A stretch of DNA of 64,000 nt from Carthagonibacter sp032251515 (GCA_032251515.1 JAVVDU010000003.1:1-64000); one strand, 5' to 3'. Shown: positions 8,338-20,457, counted from the stretch's first letter. Numbers and translations: made by a program. The notes: generated from the sequence alone by a model not told the origin.

Positions 8338-8467
8338 GAAGCGCGAACATACCCGCGGGGCCCGCCACGATCCAGCCGACCGGCGCGGCGCATCCCGCCG
8401 ACCCGGCGCGATGGAATCGGCCGGCCGGGCGTTTGACGCCTCCCCGGCCGCCCGGCCATCATCGGTC

Positions 8468-11407
<2,940 letters not shown>

Positions 11408-11418
11408 CCGGGGCTCCC

Positions 11419-12426
11419 GTGCCGCTGCGCGTGTCGGTGCTGCTGCCCTGCCGGGACGCCGCGCCCTGGATCGATGCCTGCGCCGACAGCCTGTCGCGCC
11501 AGACGCTCGCCGCGTTCGAGGTGGTCGCGGTGGACGACGGGTCGCGGGACGGCACTCGCGAGCGCCTGCGCGCCTGGGCGCGCCGCGACCGGCGGGTGCG
11601 GATCCTCGAGACGGGCGGCGCCGGCCTCGTTCCCGCCCTGCGCGCCGCGACCGAGGCCGCCCGGGCCCCGCTGCTGGCCCGCATGGACGCGGACGACGTG
11701 GCGCACCCGGAGCGCCTCGCCCGGCAGGTGGAGTTCCTGGACGCCCGGCCCGACATCCTCGGCTGCGGCACCGGGGTGGAGCTGTTTCCGGCCTCCGCCC
11801 TCGGGTCGGGCTACCGGCGCTACGAGGCGTGGCTGAACGGGCTGCGGGAGCCGGCCGACCTGGCACGGGACCTGTTCGTGGAATGCCCCATCGCGCACCC
11901 CGCCCTCGTGATCCGGGCCGACGGCCTGCGGGCCCTCGGCGGGTACGAGGACCGCGGCTGGCCCGAGGACTACGACCTGCTGCTGCGGCTGCACGCCGCC
12001 GGGCACGCCGCCGCGAACCTCCCCGGACGCCTGCTGCGCTGGCGCGTTCATCCGGACCGCCACTCGCTGCGCTCCGAGCGCTACGGGCCGGCGGCCTTCC
12101 GCCGCTGCAAGGTGCACTGGCTGCGGGAGGCGTTCCTGCCACCCGGGCGTCCCGTGACCGTGTGGGGCGCCGGACGGGTGGGAAAGCCCCTGGCCCGCGA
12201 GCTGCTCCGCCAGGGCACGGAGGTGGCCGCGTTCGTGGACCTCGACCCCCGCAAGATCGGGCAGCGGATCCACGGCGCGCCCGTCCTGTCGTCCGTCGGG
12301 GCGGCGGAGCGACCGGACGACTACGTGCTCGCGGCCGTCGGCTCGCCGGGCGCCCGGGACGAGATCCGGCGCGCCCTGACGACGCTCGGGCGGACGGAGA
12401 TCGCCGACTTCCGGGTGTGCGCCTGA
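11419..12426 (+). CDS. GT2-family glycosyltransferase fused to a Rossmann-like domain
   Basis: This 335-residue protein begins 11 bases after uvrA. Residues 1-220 are a GT-A family 2 domain: VSVLLPCRDAAPWI, then VVAVDDGSRDGT (nucleotide contact), LLARMDADDVAHPERL (the DxD-type metal site) and GYEDRGWPEDYDLLLRL (the ED acceptor motif). Residues about 250-335 form a second module starting PVTVWGAGRVGKPLA, a G-x-G-x-x-G nucleotide-binding motif, then FVDLDPRKIGQ and IHGAPVL, as in Rossmann-type C-terminal domains of some sugar enzymes. Donor and acceptor are unknown. The start is GTG at 11419; no strong ribosome site is seen, so coupling to uvrA translation is plausible. Confidence 0.8.
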   Translation: MPLRVSVLLPCRDAAPWIDACADSLSRQTLAAFEVVAVDDGSRDGTRERLRAWARRDRRVRILETGGAGLVPALRAATEAARAPLLARMDADDVAHPERLARQVEFLDARPDILGCGTGVELFPASALGSGYRRYEAWLNGLREPADLARDLFVECPIAHPALVIRADGLRALGGYEDRGWPEDYDLLLRLHAAGHAAANLPGRLLRWRVHPDRHSLRSERYGPAAFRRCKVHWLREAFLPPGRPVTVWGAGRVGKPLARELLRQGTEVAAFVDLDPRKIGQRIHGAPVLSSVGAAERPDDYVLAAVGSPGARDEIRRALTTLGRTEIADFRVCA

Positions 12427-12509
12427 GGGCCGGCGCGGCCTCTCCCGCCGTCGACGCGCATCCCGCGGGCGGGCGGGGGCCGGAGGTCGCGTCGATGCCG
12501 GAATCAAGC

Positions 12510-12515
12510 TATATT
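12510..12515 (+). promoter_or_regulatory. candidate -10 box upstream of gyrA
   Basis: TATATT sits in a short A+T-rich island (12501-12518) inside otherwise very G+C-rich sequence, 57 bases before the gyrA ATG. No good -35 is seen 16-18 bases upstream. It resembles the TATATT box before sprA and the TATCTT boxes at 18320, 27144 and 27313. Confidence 0.4.
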
Positions 12516-12572
12516 TATCGGATTCCCAGGCCCCCCGAGGCCCCCTGACAGACCGCCCCCGACGTGGAGTCC

Positions 12573-15080
12573 ATGGACACAGACCAGCCCCTTCCGAGGA
12601 TCGAGCAGCGGCTGCTCGAGGACGAGATGCGCGAGTCGTTCATCGACTACTCGATGAGCGTGATCGTCCAGCGTGCCCTGCCGGACGTGCGGGACGGCCT
12701 GAAGCCCGTGCACCGCCGGATCCTGTACGCGATGCACGAACTCGGGCTCGCGCCGAACCGCCCGTACAAGAAGAGCGCCACGGTCGTGGGCGACGTGCTC
12801 GGCAAGTACCATCCGCACGGTGACTCGGCCGTCTACGACTCGCTCGTGCGCATGGTGCAGGGCTTCTCGCTCCGCTATCCGCTGGTGGACGGGCAGGGCA
12901 ACTTCGGATCGATCGACGGGGATGGCGCGGCGGCGTACCGGTACACGGAGGCCCGCCTCGCGCCGCTGGCCACCGAGATGCTGGCGGACATCGAGAAGTC
13001 CACCGTCGACTTCTCGATGAACTTCGATGACCGGCTCGAGGAGCCGAGGGTTCTCCCCTCCCTGCCGCCGAACCTGCTGATCAACGGCTCGTCGGGCATC
13101 GCCGTGGGGATGGCCACGAACATCCCGCCGCACAACCTCCGCGAGGTGATCGACGCGTGCGAGCACCTGATCGCGGACCCGGACGCGACCGTGGCGGACC
13201 TGATGGAGCACGTGCGGGGACCGGACTTTCCCACCGCCGGTCTCGTGTACGGACTGGACGGGATCCAGGACGCCTACGAGAAGGGCCGGGGCCGGATCGT
13301 GATCCGGGCGCGCGCCCACTTCGAGGAGCGGCCGAACGGCGGCGACCGGATCGTGGTGTCCGAGATTCCGTTCATGGTGAACAAGAGCCGCCTCGTCGAG
13401 CAGATCGCCCAGCTCGTGCGGGACCGGCGGACGGAGGACATCGCCGACCTGCGGGACGAGTCGGACCGCGACGGGATCCGCATCGTGGTCGACCTGAAGC
13501 GAGACGCGATCCCGCAGATCGTCCTCAACCAGCTCTTCAAGCACACCCAGATGCAGTCCACGTTCGGCGTGATCATGCTCGCGCTGGTGGACGGCGTCCC
13601 GAAGGTGATGAATCTCAAGGAGGTGCTGGAGCACTTCCTGGCGCACCGCCACGAGGTGGTCGTGCGCCGCAGCCAGCACGAGCTCGCCGCCGCGCGGGCC
13701 CGCGAGCACGTCCTCGAGGGCCTGAAGATCGCGGTCGACAACATCGACGAGGTCGTGGAGATCGTCCGCGGCTCGCGCGACGCGGCGCAGGCCTCCGAGC
13801 GACTGCGCGAGCGCTTCGGCCTCAGCGAGACGCAGGCGGACGCGATCCTCGCCATGCGCCTGTCGCGCCTCACGGGGCTCGAGATCGAGAAGCTCGAGGA
13901 GGAGCTGCGGGAGGTGCGCGCCCGGATCGAGGAGCTCGAGGCCCTGCTGGGCTCGCGCGAGGCGCGGCTCGCCCTGATCCGGGAGGAGCTGCGGGCGCTC
14001 GCGGAGCGCTACGGAGACGATCGCCGCACGGAGATCGTCGGCGCCGCGGTGAGCTTCCAGGCCGAGGACCTGATCGCCGACGAGGAGATGGTGATCACGG
14101 TCAGCCACGAGGGCTACATCAAGCGGATTCCGCCGGACGCCTATCGCCAGCAGCGGCGCGGGGGACGGGGAATCGCCGGGATGAGCACGAAGGAGGAGGA
14201 CTGGGTCGAGCACCTGTTCCTCGCCTCGACCCACGACTACCTGCTGGTGATCACGGCCCGCGGCCAGCTCTACTGGCTCAAGGTGCACCAGATTCCGCCC
14301 GCTTCGCGCACCTCGCGGGGCAAGCCCGTGGTGAACCTCCTGAACATCGAGAAGGACGAGAAGATCGCGTCCATCGTACGGGTGCGGGAGTTCCCGGAGT
14401 CCCAGTCCCTCTTCTTCGCGACCCGGAACGGACTCGTGAAGAAGACGAGCCTCGCCGCCTACTCGAACGTCCGCTCGGTGGGGATCAACGCGGTCGACAT
14501 CGTGGAGGGAGACCGGCTCATCGACGTGCAGCTCACCGAGGGCCACAACGACGTGATCCTCGCTACCCGCTCGGGCAAGGCGATCCGCTTTTCGGAGACG
14601 GACGTGCGCGAGATGGGTCGCGTGGCGAGGGGCGTGCGCGGGATCCGGCTCGCCGGCGAGGACGCGGTGGTGGGCATGGTGGTGGTGCGGCGCGATGCGA
14701 GCGTGCTCACGGTGACAGGCCGGGGCATGGGCAAGCGCACCTCGGTGGACGCGTACCGCGTGCAGCACCGTGGCGGGAAGGGGCTGATCAACCTGCGGCT
14801 CACGGAACGGACCGGTCCGGTGGTGGCCGTCAAGGAGGTCACCGACGACGACGAGTTGATGCTGGTGACCCGCTCCGGGGTGATCAACCGGCAGCACGCG
14901 GCGGAGATCCGGGTGATCGGGCGGAACACGCAGGGGGTGCGGCTCGTCGCGCTCGATGCGGGCGACGAGGTGATGGATGTGGCCCGCGTCGCCGCCGACC
15001 TGGAGGAGGACGTGGCGATCCCCGCCGACGAGGAAGCCGGGGTCGGGCCGCCCGCCACGCAGCCGCCGACCGGTGCCTGA
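12573..15080 (+). CDS. gyrA: DNA gyrase subunit A
   Basis: This 835-residue type IIA topoisomerase subunit cuts and rejoins DNA for negative supercoiling, working with GyrB. The N-terminal breakage domain shows ESFIDYSMSVIVQRALPDVRDGLKPVHRRIL and AAAYRYTEARLAPL, whose second Tyr is the active-site residue. The C-terminal wrapping domain carries the GyrA-box QQRRGGRGIAG (near residue 530), which separates gyrase from ParC. I chose ATG 12573, although GGAG lies only 3 bases upstream; an in-frame GTG at 12564 is the alternative. The last 8 bases overlap the dehydratase start, suggesting an operon. Confidence 0.95.
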   Translation: MDTDQPLPRIEQRLLEDEMRESFIDYSMSVIVQRALPDVRDGLKPVHRRILYAMHELGLAPNRPYKKSATVVGDVLGKYHPHGDSAVYDSLVRMVQGFSLRYPLVDGQGNFGSIDGDGAAAYRYTEARLAPLATEMLADIEKSTVDFSMNFDDRLEEPRVLPSLPPNLLINGSSGIAVGMATNIPPHNLREVIDACEHLIADPDATVADLMEHVRGPDFPTAGLVYGLDGIQDAYEKGRGRIVIRARAHFEERPNGGDRIVVSEIPFMVNKSRLVEQIAQLVRDRRTEDIADLRDESDRDGIRIVVDLKRDAIPQIVLNQLFKHTQMQSTFGVIMLALVDGVPKVMNLKEVLEHFLAHRHEVVVRRSQHELAAARAREHVLEGLKIAVDNIDEVVEIVRGSRDAAQASERLRERFGLSETQADAILAMRLSRLTGLEIEKLEEELREVRARIEELEALLGSREARLALIREELRALAERYGDDRRTEIVGAAVSFQAEDLIADEEMVITVSHEGYIKRIPPDAYRQQRRGGRGIAGMSTKEEDWVEHLFLASTHDYLLVITARGQLYWLKVHQIPPASRTSRGKPVVNLLNIEKDEKIASIVRVREFPESQSLFFATRNGLVKKTSLAAYSNVRSVGINAVDIVEGDRLIDVQLTEGHNDVILATRSGKAIRFSETDVREMGRVARGVRGIRLAGEDAVVGMVVVRRDASVLTVTGRGMGKRTSVDAYRVQHRGGKGLINLRLTERTGPVVAVKEVTDDDELMLVTRSGVINRQHAAEIRVIGRNTQGVRLVALDAGDEVMDVARVAADLEEDVAIPADEEAGVGPPATQPPTGA

Positions 15081-16161
15081 CGCCGCCGGAACGCCGACGC
15101 CCGCGGGGCGCGAGGTCCGTGGCACGTCCGGGCTCGTCGAGCTGGAGGAGATCCGGCGGGCCGCGGAGCGGATCCGGCCGGCCGCCCGTCGCACGCCGCT
15201 CCTCGCGGCGGCGCCCGGGACGGACGCGCCGCCCCCCCGGCCCGGCGTCCCCGGGAGCGCGGGGCCGGGCCGGATCTGGCTGAAGTGCGAGAGCCTCCAG
15301 CACGCCGGGGCCTTCAAGCTCCGCGGCGCCTGGAACTTCATCATCTCGCTCCCGGAAGCCGAGCGCGCCGCCGGCGTCGTCACCTACTCGTCCGGCAACC
15401 ATGGCCAGGCGGTGGCCTGGTGCGCGCGCGAGCTGGGCATTCCAGCCACGATCGTGATGCCCGTCGACGCACCGCGCGTGAAGCGGGATGGCGCCCTGGC
15501 GCTCGGGGCGCGCGTGGAGCAGGAGGGCCGGACGACGCTGGAGCGCCGGGCGCGCGCCGAGGAGATCCTCGCCGCGTCGGGCGGCGTGATGGTCCCTCCG
15601 TTCGACGATGCGCGCATCATCGCCGGGCAGGGAACGGCGGGCCTCGAGCTGCACGAACAGCTCGCCGGGGAGCGCCAACGCGCCGCCGGCCCCCCCGTGG
15701 GACGGCTCGCCCGCGTGCTCGTCCCGATCGGCGGCGGCGGGCTGATCTCAGGCGTCGCCGCCGCGGTGCGGGCGCTCGAGCCCGGGGCCGAGGTGTTCGG
15801 CGTCGAGCCGGAGGGCGCGGCGAAGATGCGGCGTTCGCTGGACGCCGGCCGCCCGGTGACGCTCGCCCGGACCGAGACCGTGGCCGATGGACTGCGTCCC
15901 GTGCGGCCCGGCGACCTGACCTTCGCGCACGTGGCGGCTCTCGTCCGCGACGTGGTGCTCGTGAGCGACGATGAGATCCGGGCCGCCGTGGCGTGGTGCT
16001 TCGCGCGCGGTCTGGTCGTGGAGCCGAGCGGGGCGGCGGCACTGGCGGCGCTCCTCGTCGGCCGGGTGCCGCCGGCGGCGGACGGCGAGACCGGCGTGCT
16101 GCTGTCGGGCGGGAATCTCGATCCGCGCGTCCTCGCCACCTGCCTGGAGATGGGCGCATGA
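15073..16161 (+). CDS. threonine dehydratase / serine racemase-like PLP enzyme
   Basis: The 362-residue fold-type II PLP enzyme lacks the C-terminal ACT-like domain of biosynthetic IlvA. Lys82 in AGAFKLRGA is the PLP Schiff-base lysine, SSGNHGQAVA holds the cofactor and substrate carboxylate, and IGGGGLISG is the phosphate-binding Gly loop. It most likely deaminates L-threonine or L-serine to 2-oxoacids; serine racemase activity cannot be excluded from sequence alone. The GTG at 15073 overlaps the gyrA stop by 8 bases with no clear ribosome site; the first 25 residues are poorly conserved. A four-base ATGA overlap links it to the HAD gene. Confidence 0.82.
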   Translation: MPDAAGTPTPAGREVRGTSGLVELEEIRRAAERIRPAARRTPLLAAAPGTDAPPPRPGVPGSAGPGRIWLKCESLQHAGAFKLRGAWNFIISLPEAERAAGVVTYSSGNHGQAVAWCARELGIPATIVMPVDAPRVKRDGALALGARVEQEGRTTLERRARAEEILAASGGVMVPPFDDARIIAGQGTAGLELHEQLAGERQRAAGPPVGRLARVLVPIGGGGLISGVAAAVRALEPGAEVFGVEPEGAAKMRRSLDAGRPVTLARTETVADGLRPVRPGDLTFAHVAALVRDVVLVSDDEIRAAVAWCFARGLVVEPSGAAALAALLVGRVPPAADGETGVLLSGGNLDPRVLATCLEMGA

Positions 16162-16865
16162 CGACCCGCCAGCCCCGCGCCCTCCTGTTCGACGTGGACG
16201 GCACCCTCGTCGACTCGGGGGGCGCGGGAAAGGCCGCCCTGGCGGAGGCGATGCGGCGGGTCTACGGCGACGCCGGCGACATCGACGCGTTCGACTTCCA
16301 CGGTCGTACCGACCCCGCGATCGTGCGCGGCCTGCTGCGGGAGCGCGGGCGCACCGACCCGTGGATCGAGGCGCGCTTCCCGACGCTGTGGCGGGAGTAC
16401 TACGCCGCTCTGGATCGGGAGTTGGCGGCGCGGGAGGCGAAGGTGACGCCCCTGGCGGGCGTCGCCGCGCTGTTCGAGCGCCTGGCCGCGGAGGAGGGAC
16501 GCTTTCTTTCCGGGCTCGTGACCGGCAACATGGAACGCGGCGCGTGGAGCAAGCTGCGCGCCGCATCGCTGGACGGGCACTTCGGGTTCGGGGCGTTCGG
16601 CTCGGACTCGGAGCGGCGGGGCGACCTGCCCGCCCTCGCCCTGCGCCGCGCCGGCAAGCGTTTCGGACTCCGACTCCGGCCCGCCGAGGCCGTGGTGATC
16701 GGCGACACGCCGGAGGACATCCGGTGCGCGCGGGCCGGGGGCACGAGGGTGCTGGCCGTGGCCACGGGCCGCCACGGCCCGGCCGAGCTCCGCGCGCACC
16801 GGCCCGACGCGGTGGTGGAAGACCTGTCCGACACGGACGCGGTACTGCGGATCCTGAGCGAATGA
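16158..16865 (+). CDS. HAD-superfamily phosphatase (phosphoglycolate phosphatase-like)
   Basis: The 235-residue protein has the HAD motifs in order: I LLFDVDGTLVDSGG (nucleophile Asp and acid Asp), II GLVTGN, III Lys within the AGKRFG region, IV VVIGDTPEDIRCARAGG. A helical cap between motifs I and II fits the phosphoglycolate phosphatase/beta-phosphoglucomutase group. It removes phosphate from a small metabolite; the substrate is not deducible. ATGA overlaps on both sides tie it to the dehydratase and to the downstream unknown protein, so the three are probably one transcript. Confidence 0.82.
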   Translation: MTTRQPRALLFDVDGTLVDSGGAGKAALAEAMRRVYGDAGDIDAFDFHGRTDPAIVRGLLRERGRTDPWIEARFPTLWREYYAALDRELAAREAKVTPLAGVAALFERLAAEEGRFLSGLVTGNMERGAWSKLRAASLDGHFGFGAFGSDSERRGDLPALALRRAGKRFGLRLRPAEAVVIGDTPEDIRCARAGGTRVLAVATGRHGPAELRAHRPDAVVEDLSDTDAVLRILSE

Positions 16866-18262
16866 ACGAACAGCCGCTGACCCTCGACGTGCTGCTGGAG
16901 CGGGGCGGCCTCCGCCGCGGCGCCCGGGTCGCACCGGAGCCGGGCGGGCTTTCCTGCGACGGCGTGGACTTCCCGTGGAGCGACGTGTTCTTCGTCTCCC
17001 GCCGGGCCGGCATGCTCCTGCTGTTCGGCTCCGGCGGGGCGCTGGTCGCCCGCGGGCCGGCCGACGCGCTCGACCGGCTGGACGGCTGGGTCGGGAAGGC
17101 GGTGGACCAGAGCGAGCTGCGCCGACGGCTCGTGCGGCAGCTCGGCCACGAGGTCGTCCTGTTCACCGCGGGCTGCACGGTGCAGGGGAGGCTGGACGGC
17201 CAGCCCGTGCGCGGGCTGTACGTCGCGGCGGCCACCCGCCGGGGTCTCCACCTCGTGTCGGGGAGAGAGCAGTGGATCCTGACCTGGCCCGTGGACCGGG
17301 TCCGCCGCCGGCTGGCCCGCCAGGGCGCGCCCGGCGGAGACGCGCTGCTCCTCGCCCGCGGCGAGTCGGAGCTGCAGCTGCGATACCTGTTCCCCGAGGA
17401 GATCATCGCGCTCTCCACGGCGGCGCGCCGCGCGCCCCCGCCCCGCGCCGGCGGCGGGACATCGCTGGAACTGTTCCGGCGGGCCGACGTCGCGCCGCCG
17501 CCCCCGGCCGACCTGCCGGAGTTCTCGCGCGCCGCGGCCTCGCTGCCGGCCGTCGCGGAGCGGGCCGCGGCGAACGTCCCGGCGGACCTCCAGGTGCGGG
17601 CGCTCATGCCCCCCGACTTCTTCGACCTGCACTTCCGGGAGCTGGGCGAGACCGTTCTCGGGCCGCTGCTCGTCCGGAAGTCGGCCGCCCGCGGTGCGGC
17701 GGGCCTGCGCCCGGCGGTGGACGCGCTGAACGCGGCCGGCCTGGCCGAAGACACGCGCGCGGCGATCGACACCGCGACGGAGCGGACCCTGTCGGCCTAC
17801 GACGAGCAGCTCGACCGCCTGCTCGCGATGCGCCGCGGCCCCGCGCGGGTGGAGCGGGAGGCCCGCATCGACGCGGCCGCCCGCCAGTTCCTGCACGAGC
17901 GCCTGCAGGCGCCGTTCGAGCGGCTGTGGGCCCGGTTCGAGGGACTCGAGGAGCAGGAGGAGCGGCTCGTCGCCCTGCTGGACGCCGTGCAGGAAGGCCC
18001 TCCGGGCGAGGACGACGCGGAGCTCGGCGAGGCGGCCGCGGAGTGGCGCGCCACGCTCGACCGTCTCGACGGGGGCTGCGAGGCGGCGTGGCGTGAGCTG
18101 GTGGAGGAGGTCGAGAAGACCTGGTCGACGGATTTCCTGCCCCGGCTCGCCCGCGTGGCCACGCTCGAGGTCGATGAGCTGCCGGAGTGGATCAAGCTGG
18201 CCGCGCTCGGCCTGCTCACCCTGTTCATCGCCGCCGCCCTCGTCATCCTCGTCATCCGCTGA
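16862..18262 (+). CDS. unknown tail-anchored protein with C-terminal coiled-coil-like helices
   Basis: I do not recognise this 466-residue protein. The first 190 residues are rich in beta-type segments (FFVSRRAGMLLLFGSGGALVARG; LHLVSGREQWILTW). A Pro/Ala-rich linker follows (about 190-240). Residues 240-440 are highly charged and helical, with Glu/Arg-rich stretches suited to coiled coils. The last 20 residues (LAALGLLTLFIAAALVILVIR) form one transmembrane helix ending at the C-terminus, so it is probably tail-anchored with the bulk in the cytoplasm. It is translationally coupled to the HAD gene through ATGA. Confidence 0.7.
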   Translation: MNEQPLTLDVLLERGGLRRGARVAPEPGGLSCDGVDFPWSDVFFVSRRAGMLLLFGSGGALVARGPADALDRLDGWVGKAVDQSELRRRLVRQLGHEVVLFTAGCTVQGRLDGQPVRGLYVAAATRRGLHLVSGREQWILTWPVDRVRRRLARQGAPGGDALLLARGESELQLRYLFPEEIIALSTAARRAPPPRAGGGTSLELFRRADVAPPPPADLPEFSRAAASLPAVAERAAANVPADLQVRALMPPDFFDLHFRELGETVLGPLLVRKSAARGAAGLRPAVDALNAAGLAEDTRAAIDTATERTLSAYDEQLDRLLAMRRGPARVEREARIDAAARQFLHERLQAPFERLWARFEGLEEQEERLVALLDAVQEGPPGEDDAELGEAAAEWRATLDRLDGGCEAAWRELVEEVEKTWSTDFLPRLARVATLEVDELPEWIKLAALGLLTLFIAAALVILVIR

Positions 18263-18319
18263 CCGGTCGCCGCTCCGCGCCGCGGGCCGTGCGGGACTCG
18301 CGCCACGGGCCACGATGCG

Positions 18320-18325
18320 TATCTT
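18320..18325 (+). promoter_or_regulatory. candidate -10 box upstream of dsbA-like gene
   Basis: TATCTT in the context GCGTATCTTTTCC lies 65 bases before the GTG start, in the only A+T-rich stretch of this gap. The -35 region (around 18297) is weak. The core matches the boxes at 27144-27149 and 27313-27318. Confidence 0.4.
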
Positions 18326-18389
18326 TTCCGCCGCCTCGCGGCGAGGCGGACCGGGGACCTGACAGTTCAGCTCGAGCAAGGAGACGGAC

Positions 18390-19121
18390 GTGGCGGCGAA
18401 GGGAAACAACGGAGGAGGCGCGCGCTGGTTCTACGTGGCCCTGGCCGGTCTGGTGGTGGCGGGAGCGGCGTGGCTGTTCACGGCGGGCGGGCCGGAAGGC
18501 GACGCGGAGGCGCCGGCTCCGCTCAGCCTGGCGGAGACGACGGCCATCGAGGCGGACCCGGCGGCCGGCACCGCGATCGGGCCCGAGGACGCGCCCGTCG
18601 TGATCTACGACTTCTCCGACTACCTGTGCCCGCACTGCCGCGACTTCAACGCGATGGTCGGCAAGCTGCTGCGGCGCGAGTTCGCGGGTCCCGGCGGTCC
18701 GCTCCGCTGGGTCTCCTACGAGTTCCCGCTCCAGGAGGCATCCATTCCCGCCACGCTCGCGGCGCACTGCGCGGGCGAGCAGGGACGGTACTGGGACATG
18801 CACGACATGCTGTTCGCCCGCGTCGATGCCTGGGCGCGCGAGTCGAATCCCACCGGGACGTTCGTCGACCTCGCCGAGGAGATGGGGATGGACGGCCGGG
18901 CCCTGCGCTCCTGCATCCGCGAGCGCCGCGGCCTCCGGCAGATCCTCGGTGCGAAGCAGTACGGCGTGGAGCTCGGCGTCACGGGCACGCCCACCATCTT
19001 CGTGAACGGCGAGGCCGTGCCGCGCACCAACCAGTATTACTCCTACCCCGGCCTCGCGGCGCTGCTGCGCGATGCGGCGTCTGGACCGGCCGCGGCGGAG
19101 GCGGGCGGCGCCGGCTCCTGA
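18390..19121 (+). CDS. DsbA-like periplasmic thiol oxidoreductase, membrane-anchored
   Basis: This is a 243-residue protein with an N-terminal signal anchor (WFYVALAGLVVAGAAWLFTA, residues 13-32) and a thioredoxin-fold DsbA domain. The active site is C80-P-H-C83 in YDFSDYLCPHCRDF, the cis-Pro loop is VTGTPTIFVNGE, and an inserted helical domain contains CAGEQG. CPHC is the E. coli DsbA active site, so it probably introduces disulfides into exported proteins. The start is GTG 18390 with AGGAG 7 bases upstream. The VKOR-family gene immediately downstream would re-oxidise it, making a complete DsbA/VKOR pair. Confidence 0.87.
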   Translation: MAAKGNNGGGARWFYVALAGLVVAGAAWLFTAGGPEGDAEAPAPLSLAETTAIEADPAAGTAIGPEDAPVVIYDFSDYLCPHCRDFNAMVGKLLRREFAGPGGPLRWVSYEFPLQEASIPATLAAHCAGEQGRYWDMHDMLFARVDAWARESNPTGTFVDLAEEMGMDGRALRSCIRERRGLRQILGAKQYGVELGVTGTPTIFVNGEAVPRTNQYYSYPGLAALLRDAASGPAAAEAGGAGS

Positions 19122-19140
19122 TCCCGTGCCGAGCGCGGTG

Positions 19141-19560
19141 ATGCGGTATCGCGGGGTGGCCCTGCTCGCGCTCGCGGGCCTGTTCGTCTCGCTGTACCTG
19201 TGGCTGTACCACCTCGGCTTCTACGGGGCCCTGATCTGCGGGGCGGGGTCGTGCGACGTCGTGCAGACCTCGCGGTGGGCCCGCTTCCTGGGGCAGCCCG
19301 TGGCGGCCTGGGGGGTCGCCTGGTACGTCGTGGTGCTGGGAACCGCCCTGGCGCTGCAAGCCGGCCGGTGGGAGACGGGCGGCCGCGGGGTGCTCGCGGC
19401 CGCCGCGTGGGCCGGCGTGGCGTTCTCCGCCTACCTCACGGCACTCGAGCTGTTCGTCATCCACGCGATCTGCATGTGGTGCGTGATCAGCGCCGGGCTC
19501 GCCACGGGGATCTTCCTGCTGACCGCCCCCTGGGGCAGGAAGCGGCGGAGCGCGGCCTGA
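19141..19560 (+). CDS. bacterial VKOR-family disulfide-bond oxidase
   Basis: The 139-residue membrane protein has four transmembrane helices. C111-M-W-C114 at the start of the last helix is the quinone-facing redox pair, and C33/C38 in ICGAGSCDVV is the loop pair that shuttles electrons from DsbA. Bacterial VKOR replaces DsbB, passing electrons from reduced DsbA to quinone. It follows the DsbA-like gene by 19 bases, supporting a functional pair. ATG 19141 was chosen; a GTG at 19126 would add five residues. It is convergent with the sigma factor gene 33 bases away. Confidence 0.88.
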   Translation: MRYRGVALLALAGLFVSLYLWLYHLGFYGALICGAGSCDVVQTSRWARFLGQPVAAWGVAWYVVVLGTALALQAGRWETGGRGVLAAAAWAGVAFSAYLTALELFVIHAICMWCVISAGLATGIFLLTAPWGRKRRSAA

Positions 19561-19593
19561 CGCCGCCGGCGGGGCGACGCGGCCCGGGCCCGG

Positions 19594-20457
19594 TCAGGCG
19601 CTGGCGCGCCAGAACCCCTCGAGCGCGTCCCCGTGCGTGGAGCTGCGCAGCTTGTCGAACGCGCGGTTCCGGATCTGGCGGATCCGCTCCCGCGTGACCC
19701 CCAGGAGCTCGCCGATCTGCTCGAGCGTCATCTCCTCGCCGTCGTCCAGCCCGTAGTAGAGGACGAGGATCTTCCGCTCCCGCTCCGTCAGGTACTGCTC
19801 GAACATGCGCTCCAGGAACTCGCGGCGCGCCTGCGCCTCCACGTCCACCTCGATGTCCGTCTCGTCGGCGCCCGAGAAGCGCTCCCCGAAGGAGGCGCTG
19901 TCCCGGTCCGACTTGTCGAGGGGCGCGTCGAGGCTCAACTCGGCGGACGCGACGCGCCGCAGGGCTCGCACGGTGTCCACCGGCTCCTTCATCTCCTCCG
20001 CGATCTCGCGGTCGGTCGGCGTGCGGCCGAGCTTCTGCGTGAGCGCCGTCTCGGTGCGCGACAGCTTCACGAGATTCGAGTTCTGGTTCAGGGGGATGCG
20101 GACGGAGCGTGTCTGCTCGGCGAGCGCCTGCAGCACGGTCTGCCGGATCCACCACACCGCGTAGGAGATGAACTTCACGCCCTTGTCGGGATCGAACTTC
20201 TTCACGGCCTTCAGCAGGCCCTCGTTCCCGATGCACACGAGCTCGGCCAGGTTCAGGCCCCGGCCCTGGTACTTCTTCACATAGGAGATGACGAAGCGCA
20301 GGTTCGCCGTGACGAGACGCTCGGCCGCCTCGCGGTCGCCCGCCCGCGCGCGCCGGGCGATCTCGCGCTCGGTCTGCGGGTTCTCGATGAGCGGGTACCG
20401 CTCGACGTCCTGCAGGTACTGGTCGAAGGAATCCAGGGCACGTGCGTCGAAGAACAT
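19594..20457 (-). CDS. rpoD: RpoD-like sigma-70 factor lacking region 1.1
   Basis: The 287-residue sigma factor contains region 1.2 (DSFDQYLQDVERYPLI), region 2 (LVTANLRFVISYVKKYQGRGLNLAEL and, for the -10 box, FISYAVWWIRQTVLQALAEQTRSVRIP), region 3 (KLGRTPTDREIAEEM) and region 4.2 helix-turn-helix (MTLEQIGELLGVTRERIRQIRN). Region 1.1 and the non-conserved insert of E. coli RpoD are absent. This is normal for the primary sigma of Bacteroidota and relatives, so it may be the housekeeping factor, or a group 2 paralogue. The start has GGGAG 4 bases upstream. A 133-base gap separates it from ccmH upstream. Confidence 0.9.
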   Translation of the reverse strand: MFFDARALDSFDQYLQDVERYPLIENPQTEREIARRARAGDREAAERLVTANLRFVISYVKKYQGRGLNLAELVCIGNEGLLKAVKKFDPDKGVKFISYAVWWIRQTVLQALAEQTRSVRIPLNQNSNLVKLSRTETALTQKLGRTPTDREIAEEMKEPVDTVRALRRVASAELSLDAPLDKSDRDSASFGERFSGADETDIEVDVEAQARREFLERMFEQYLTERERKILVLYYGLDDGEEMTLEQIGELLGVTRERIRQIRNRAFDKLRSSTHGDALEGFWRASA

